NCBI GenBank assembly: GCA_034659075.1
Contig: JAYEGM010000145.1
Coordinates: 1-11,383 of the forward strand
Source: BMS3Bbin11 sp034659075
GTDB taxonomy: Bacteria > Pseudomonadota > Gammaproteobacteria > BMS3Bbin11
DNA: 11,383 bases
Reading direction: 5' to 3'
Shown in pieces: positions 7,011 through 11,383 of the stretch. The notes under the pieces are model-generated. The model was not told where the DNA came from. It was given only the letters and a program-made list of their open reading frames with translations, and made no database searches. Each line of letters starts with the position of its first letter. The stretch's first letter is position 1. Both the position numbers and the translations under genes were made by a program.

Positions 7011-8024
7011 ATGACGACAGAGGACGTTATATTAACCCTCGGTGGGCCCGATATTGCCTCGTTGCTGCAAGGTAAAGAACGCCAGATCATCGATCGAATT
7101 GGCGAGGCATATGCCATCCACGGTGCAGGGGATAGTTGTCTGCCTCACTCCGTATTCGTTCGTTTTCCCGACAGGAAGCGAGAGCGTATCATTGCCTTGC
7201 CCGGCTATCTCGGCGGCGATAAAAATATTGCCGGGATCAAATGGATCGCCTCTTTCCCTGAGAATCACTCACGCGGCATCAGCCGCGCCTCCGCCGTCAT
7301 GGTGCTCAATTCAATGGAGACAGGGAGGCCGCAGGCCTTTATGGAGGGTTCCATCATCAGCGCCAAGCGCACGGCTGCAAGTGCGGCGCTGGCCTGCGAT
7401 AAGCTGCATACGGCCGATGACATCGACACTCTTGGCATCATTGGCTGCGGGTTAATCAATCGTGAAATCGTGCGCTATATAGCATCCTTGCGCAACATTC
7501 GCTCAATAGTGACCTTCGATGTTTCCGCTGACAGGGCCACCGACTGGGCGCAGTCAATGCGCGATATTGTCGGCGATATCCCAATCGAACATACCGATGT
7601 GGTCAGTGATCTGCTGGCCCGTTGCGCGGTGGTCTCGTTTGCGACTACGGCAGTCGATCCGACCATCAGCGACCTGTCGATGTGTCCAAAAGGCGCAACG
7701 CTGCTGCATATTTCCCTGCGTGATCTCACCCCGGAAGCTATCTTGATGGGTGAAAACATTGTCGACGACGTGGATCATGCGATGCGAGCACAAACATCGA
7801 CGCACCTGGCTGAACAAATTGATGGCCAGCGTGACTTCCTGCACGGTACTCTCGCGCAGATTCTAACTGCAGAGATCCCGCCCAGGGACAATCCCGACGC
7901 CATCTCCATCTTCAGCCCGTTCGGGCTCGGTGTCCTCGATCTTACTGTTGGCAGCTACGCCTATGAGCTGGCGCTTGAGCAGGGCATCGGCACAAAAATC
8001 ACGTCATTTTTCGATGCTACCTGA
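7011..8024 (+). CDS. sbnB: SbnB-like N-(2-amino-2-carboxyethyl)-L-glutamate dehydrogenase
   Basis: A 337-residue NAD-dependent enzyme of the ornithine cyclodeaminase / mu-crystallin superfamily. SbnB oxidatively cleaves the SbnA product into L-2,3-diaminopropionate and 2-oxoglutarate. Visible features are GIKWIASFPEN (75-85), SAKRTAASAALA (117-128), the Rossmann nucleotide-binding segment LGIIGCGLINREI (141-153) and FSPFGLGVLDL (301-311), with length matching SbnB (about 336). Assignment to SbnB rather than ornithine cyclodeaminase rests on these blocks and on its position directly behind the SbnA-like gene; the same pair occurs in staphyloferrin B, viomycin and zwittermicin pathways. TAAGGA at 6997-7002 gives 8-nt spacing to the ATG. 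It is cytoplasmic and should be co-transcribed with its neighbours. Confidence 0.93.
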   Translation: MTTEDVILTLGGPDIASLLQGKERQIIDRIGEAYAIHGAGDSCLPHSVFVRFPDRKRERIIALPGYLGGDKNIAGIKWIASFPENHSRGISRASAVMVLNSMETGRPQAFMEGSIISAKRTAASAALACDKLHTADDIDTLGIIGCGLINREIVRYIASLRNIRSIVTFDVSADRATDWAQSMRDIVGDIPIEHTDVVSDLLARCAVVSFATTAVDPTISDLSMCPKGATLLHISLRDLTPEAILMGENIVDDVDHAMRAQTSTHLAEQIDGQRDFLHGTLAQILTAEIPPRDNPDAISIFSPFGLGVLDLTVGSYAYELALEQGIGTKITSFFDAT

Positions 8025-8069
8025 TTAACAAATAATATTTCCCGTAACGCAGTTATGAAATAGATAGAT

Positions 8070-8074
8070 GAGGA
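8070..8074 (+). promoter_or_regulatory. Ribosome binding site favouring ATG 8085 for the amidinotransferase
   Basis: GAGGA is 10 nt before ATG 8085-8087. A TTG three codons earlier (8076) would leave only 1 nt of spacing, so the shorter 349-residue form is preferred. Confidence 0.55.
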
Positions 8075-8084
8075 CTTGATTCAT

Positions 8085-9134
8085 ATGTCAGCCCTATGGA
8101 GTTGTAATGAGTGGGATCCACTCGAAGAAGTCATTGTCGGCAACCCGCTGCGCGCAAGGTTTCCTTATGCTGATGCTAGTACCCAGCTGGCAGAGTATCC
8201 CGGCCGGGCTATAGAAGAGATTCCGCAGGGTGCTTTTCCGCAATGGATCATTGATGAGACAGATGAGGACGTGAATGAATTTGTCGGCATCCTGGAAAAG
8301 CAGGGCGTCACCGTCAAACGTCCAGAGACCTGGCCGCATGAGGAGAAATTTTCCACCATAAACTGGGAATCAGAGGGCTATTACAATTACTGCCCGCGCG
8401 ACATCATGCTGGTTGTCGGTGACCAGATTATCGAAACCCCGAATGTCATCCGCAGCCGTGCGCAGGAGTCATTCAGCTATCGCAAGCTGATGATGGAATA
8501 TCTGAAATCAGGGGCAAAGTGGTACAGCGCACCTAAGCCGATGCTGCTGGACTCGCTGTTCGACGTGGGTGCAGACAAACCCGTGCCGCGTAATGATGAA
8601 CCGGCCTTTGATGCCGCGAATGTCCTGCGCTTTGGCCAGGACCTGCTTTACCTGGTCAGCGGCACCGGCAACGAGATGGGAGGCCAATGGCTGCAGACTA
8701 TGCTGGGTGATGAGTTTCGTGTGCACTTTCTCAAAGATGTCTATTACGGCAGTCACATCGACTCAACCTTTGTCGCCCTGCGTCCCGGCCTGGTGCTTTG
8801 CAACCCGGGTCGTATCAATGACGATACTCTGCCTGAGTTTTTGAAACAGTGGGAGGTGATATATTGCCCGCCGATAGAAAATGCCAACCCATACGATGCG
8901 GACTATCTGTCAAAGAGCATAGGAAGCAAGTGGATCGAGATGAACATGTTCAGCATCAGTCCAGACCTGGTTGTGGTCGACCGTGACCAGACAGCACTCA
9001 TCAAAATGCTGGAGAAAAAGGGCATCGATGTCATCCCGCTAAAATTGCGGCATTCGAAGATGCTGGGGGGCGGTTTTCATTGCATCACCCTGGATACCCG
9101 CCGCAGAGGAAGTATGCAGCGGTATTTCGATTAA
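8085..9134 (+). CDS. L-arginine amidinotransferase (AGAT / StrB1 / CyrA / SxtG family)
   Basis: A 349-residue enzyme that should transfer the amidino group from arginine to an amine acceptor, releasing ornithine. Its N-terminus (CNEWDPLEEVIVG, 7-19) and C-terminus (LGGGFHC, then TRRRGSMQRY) match vertebrate glycine amidinotransferase closely. The catalytic triad is intact by alignment to human AGAT D254/H303/C407: D176 (in EPAFDAAN), H224 (in GSHID) and C333 (in GGGFHC). The loop just before the catalytic His reads Y-G-S, where human AGAT has N-P-M (N300, M302); from memory the cyanobacterial toxin enzyme CyrA has F and S at the two key positions. The acceptor may therefore differ from that of the vertebrate enzyme. 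The neighbouring Dap genes make L-Dap (giving 2-amino-3-guanidinopropionate) a plausible acceptor, but glycine remains possible. It follows the SbnB-like gene by 60 bp and precedes the NRPS by 42 bp. Confidence 0.93.
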   Translation: MSALWSCNEWDPLEEVIVGNPLRARFPYADASTQLAEYPGRAIEEIPQGAFPQWIIDETDEDVNEFVGILEKQGVTVKRPETWPHEEKFSTINWESEGYYNYCPRDIMLVVGDQIIETPNVIRSRAQESFSYRKLMMEYLKSGAKWYSAPKPMLLDSLFDVGADKPVPRNDEPAFDAANVLRFGQDLLYLVSGTGNEMGGQWLQTMLGDEFRVHFLKDVYYGSHIDSTFVALRPGLVLCNPGRINDDTLPEFLKQWEVIYCPPIENANPYDADYLSKSIGSKWIEMNMFSISPDLVVVDRDQTALIKMLEKKGIDVIPLKLRHSKMLGGGFHCITLDTRRRGSMQRYFD

Positions 9135-9137
9135 TCT

Positions 9138-9159
9138 TCTCTATATGTAATCTCTATAT
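9138..9159. repeat. Direct repeat TCTCTATAT before the NRPS gene
   Basis: TCTCTATAT occurs at 9138-9146 and 9151-9159, 13 bp apart, in the 42-bp gap between the amidinotransferase and the NRPS-like gene. It is AT-rich amid GC-richer coding sequence. It may be an element affecting translation or a chance repeat. Confidence 0.35.
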
Positions 9160-9176
9160 AAAACGTAAATAAGCAG

Positions 9177-11383
9177 ATGGCAGCAATAATCCTGGCCAGC
9201 GTGTTTGTGGCCTTTTTTGTACTGGCGTATATAGCGTGGAGGCGCTACCTTTGGGCGTCGGATACGACAGCGCACGGCCAGATTGATACCTGCCCATACA
9301 GTTTGACCGAGGCGTTTGATGACAACCACCTGATCAATATTCCGCATCAGAAAGATGTTTTGTGGTTAGACGAGGTCTTCAGCCGCTCTGCTAAAAAGTA
9401 CCCGGATCTCACCGCTTTACAGATTCCCCATACTGGAGAGTCCCTCAGTTTCGCCGAGCTCGATGCCCGGGCCGAACAGGTCGCCGCAGCGCTGAGCCCC
9501 TTCCTCACTGGACCGGATCAGGTCGTAGCCGTGGCCATGTCGCAGGACAACTGGCAAATCGTTGCCTCGCACCTCGGCATACTCAAGGCTGGCGGTACCA
9601 TGATGTTTCTTGATACCAGCTTGCCGGAGGTGTTGATCGAACACATGCTCGACGATGCCCGGCCAGTGGTCATACTCACCCGGGGGCTAGCGCAGTTCCG
9701 CGACCAGCCTACGCTTGATGTGCTGGCAATACTTGATAATTCTGATATTTCTGATGATTTCCCTCGACGCCAGCCACCATCATGGCTGGATGACCCCGGC
9801 CAGCGCCTTGCCAGTATTTTCTACACCAGTGGCACCACCGGCATGCCCAAGGGAGTGGAATGCCCCCATGCCGGTTACGTCAACCTTGCCCTCAGTTACG
9901 CTGATTATTTTGATCTTATTGCTGGCATGGATGCGGCCTCGCTGACCTCATCACTGGGTTATGACGGCAGTATCTCCGAGATGTACAGTGCCTGGGTTTC
10001 GGGCTGTAGCGTGGTCATGCTGACCAAAGAGCAGGTTCGATCCGGCCCGGATCTGCTGCCCGTCCTGCGCGATGCTGAAGTCACTGTGCTGTTCTGTCCG
10101 CCGGTGCTGCTGACCACTCTCACTGCCACGCCGGAGCTGGACCTGGCCTACCCGCTGTGCCGCTATATCGTACCGGCAGGGGAGGCCTTCCCCAGCGCAC
10201 TGGTGGAACCCTGGACGCGTGGCCGACGACAGATCATCAACACTTATGGCCCCACCGAAGCAAGCACCGACACCAGCCGCCAGAGCCTGCGGCCGGGCGA
10301 GCCCATCACCATAGGCTCACCTCTTGCCAATGTCACTTATGTCATCCTCGAGGTCGACCAGCTGCAAGCGCTGCCCCACGGTGAAATTGGAGAGCTTTGC
10401 ATCGGCGGGGTGCATGTTGCGCGCGGCTACCGCAACCTGCCGGAGCAGACCGCCCGGACCTTCATCAACCATCCCCAATTCGGCCGCCTCTACCGCACCG
10501 GCGACCGCTGCAAAATTGACATCCACAGCCAGCGGGTACACTTCCTCGGCCGCGTCGACTCACAGCTCAAGGTGCGCGGGCACCGCGTTGAGACCCAGGC
10601 CGTCGAGGATATCCTGCAAACCCGCTTCAAGGAGATCGAGGCCGCCGTACTGGACTACCAGAACCAGGAACTGGTCGCCTTCGTCACCGCACCGTCAGTC
10701 AGCAAAGACGAAGCCCCGGCAGTCGCCCCGGCGCCGGCTCAGTGGGCCGCCCGGGTCACAGCAACCCTGACCGAACACCTGCCGGCGCCGTCGGTGCCAA
10801 CAAGAATATTCCTGCTGGACAAATTCGTCATGAAACCAATGTCCGGCAAGATCGATCGGCGTTGCCTGCCCAGGCTCGCTGATCTGCCAGAAGTTGCTGG
10901 AATGGAAACAGAGAACAACAACACCGATACACCGGATACGAGCGTAAAGCCCGGTAATGAGGAAGTACTGGAGATCTGCCAGGCAGTATTTGAAACAGAT
11001 CTGGGCTGGGACGATGCCTTTGCCGACCACGGTGGCCACTCGATCGTCATTGCCCAACTCGCGCAGCGCCTGCAGAAAGCGGGATGGGAGGTGACGGTGC
11101 GGGAACTGCTCAGTGACTGCAATACCGCACGCAAGGTGGCCAATCAGCCGCAGGAAGTTCGCCAGGCCTCCGCCGCGCGCACGGCCACGGTAAAAACCAG
11201 CTACGCTCGCATTGAGCGCGATGAAGCGGCGGCACGGATACATTCCGTGGAATATTTCACTATCCTGCAGGTGCTGTTCCTGGTGTTGCTCTATTCTCCC
11301 CCATTAATCGGCTTCCTGGGACTCATCGCCCTGTCGGAAATCGGCGAGTTCTTCATGACCGCCAGACTCTGGGAATTCATTGG
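9177..11383 (+). CDS. Membrane-anchored Pls/PosA-type NRPS-like synthetase (A-T-membrane), cut by the window edge
   Basis: The frame from ATG 9177 stays open to the right edge, giving 735 visible residues. Residues 3-24 are a transmembrane helix followed by WRRY, so the rest should face the cytoplasm. The adenylation domain (about 60-565) shows YTSGTTGMPKG (216-226), YGPTE (357-361), YRTGD (439-443), GRVDSQLKVRGHRVE (458-472) and the catalytic lysine K558 in SGKIDRR. The carrier domain (about 594-660) has DHGGHSI with phosphopantetheine serine S622. Hydrophobic helices begin at about 694-723. A single A-T module running into a membrane region is the layout of poly-epsilon-lysine synthetase (Pls) and the Pls/PosA family, which in full has tandem terminal domains between membrane segments. 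My alignment to GrsA gives the specificity residues D-G-S-F-V-A-T-T-D-K; the Asp at 331 (D365 here) also occurs in an ornithine code, fitting a cationic substrate. No strong ribosome binding site precedes the ATG. It likely activates L-Dap or an amidinated form, but the substrate is inferred. Confidence 0.9.
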   Translation, partial: MAAIILASVFVAFFVLAYIAWRRYLWASDTTAHGQIDTCPYSLTEAFDDNHLINIPHQKDVLWLDEVFSRSAKKYPDLTALQIPHTGESLSFAELDARAEQVAAALSPFLTGPDQVVAVAMSQDNWQIVASHLGILKAGGTMMFLDTSLPEVLIEHMLDDARPVVILTRGLAQFRDQPTLDVLAILDNSDISDDFPRRQPPSWLDDPGQRLASIFYTSGTTGMPKGVECPHAGYVNLALSYADYFDLIAGMDAASLTSSLGYDGSISEMYSAWVSGCSVVMLTKEQVRSGPDLLPVLRDAEVTVLFCPPVLLTTLTATPELDLAYPLCRYIVPAGEAFPSALVEPWTRGRRQIINTYGPTEASTDTSRQSLRPGEPITIGSPLANVTYVILEVDQLQALPHGEIGELCIGGVHVARGYRNLPEQTARTFINHPQFGRLYRTGDRCKIDIHSQRVHFLGRVDSQLKVRGHRVETQAVEDILQTRFKEIEAAVLDYQNQELVAFVTAPSVSKDEAPAVAPAPAQWAARVTATLTEHLPAPSVPTRIFLLDKFVMKPMSGKIDRRCLPRLADLPEVAGMETENNNTDTPDTSVKPGNEEVLEICQAVFETDLGWDDAFADHGGHSIVIAQLAQRLQKAGWEVTVRELLSDCNTARKVANQPQEVRQASAARTATVKTSYARIERDEAAARIHSVEYFTILQVLFLVLLYSPPLIGFLGLIALSEIGEFFMTARLWEFI

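Noticed and set aside
7011..8024. Annotation as ornithine cyclodeaminase
   Set aside because: Same superfamily, but the pairing with an SbnA-like gene and the SbnB-like blocks favour the Dap-forming dehydrogenase.
10324..11243. Long open frames in other frames or on the minus strand over the synthetase gene
   Set aside because: They are low-complexity Ser/Arg/Pro-rich shadows of a GC-rich gene; the plus-strand frame from 9177 carries all A- and T-domain motifs.
1..11383. CRISPR arrays, tRNA or rRNA genes, insertion sequences, phage or anti-phage systems
   Set aside because: No regularly spaced repeats, no recognisable RNA gene, no transposase or terminal inverted repeats, and no defence-type domains were seen.

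Overview
The window looks like a chromosomal segment of a Gram-negative bacterium, most likely a marine or environmental gammaproteobacterium. The reasons are Sec-exported DUF3604 proteins, an AraC regulator with an arabinose-binding-type N-terminus, and a large exported MscS-type channel. This is an inference from gene types; no rRNA or tRNA is present to place it. Both ends cut through genes.

Left region (1-3732): two paralogous exported DUF3604 proteins, both on the minus strand, flank one AraC-family regulator on the plus strand. The first paralog (1-584) is cut by the left edge and is divergent from the regulator. The second (1783-3732) is complete and convergent with the regulator. Both carry an HxH plus (T/A)DH pattern resembling the metal-binding motifs of PHP-type phosphoesterases.

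Middle (3733-5749): an intergenic stretch with a recognisable promoter leads into a 576-580 residue MscS-family channel. It has a signal peptide and a long helical periplasmic domain.

Right region (about 5788-11383): four co-directional genes with gaps of 42-60 bp and no visible terminator form a probable operon. The first two are SbnA-like and SbnB-like enzymes, which together make L-2,3-diaminopropionate (L-Dap) from O-phosphoserine and glutamate. The third is an arginine:glycine-amidinotransferase-family enzyme with its catalytic Asp/His/Cys intact. The fourth, cut by the right edge, is a membrane-anchored NRPS-like protein: N-terminal transmembrane helix, adenylation domain, carrier domain, then the start of a membrane region. 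This is the architecture of the Pls/PosA family, which includes poly-epsilon-lysine synthetase. Together they suggest a pathway that makes L-Dap, probably transfers an amidino group from arginine onto it or onto the product, and activates the amino acid on a membrane synthetase. The product could be a Dap or guanidino-Dap homopolymer or oligomer. The enzyme families are clear; the combination and the product are inference and are the most interesting content here.
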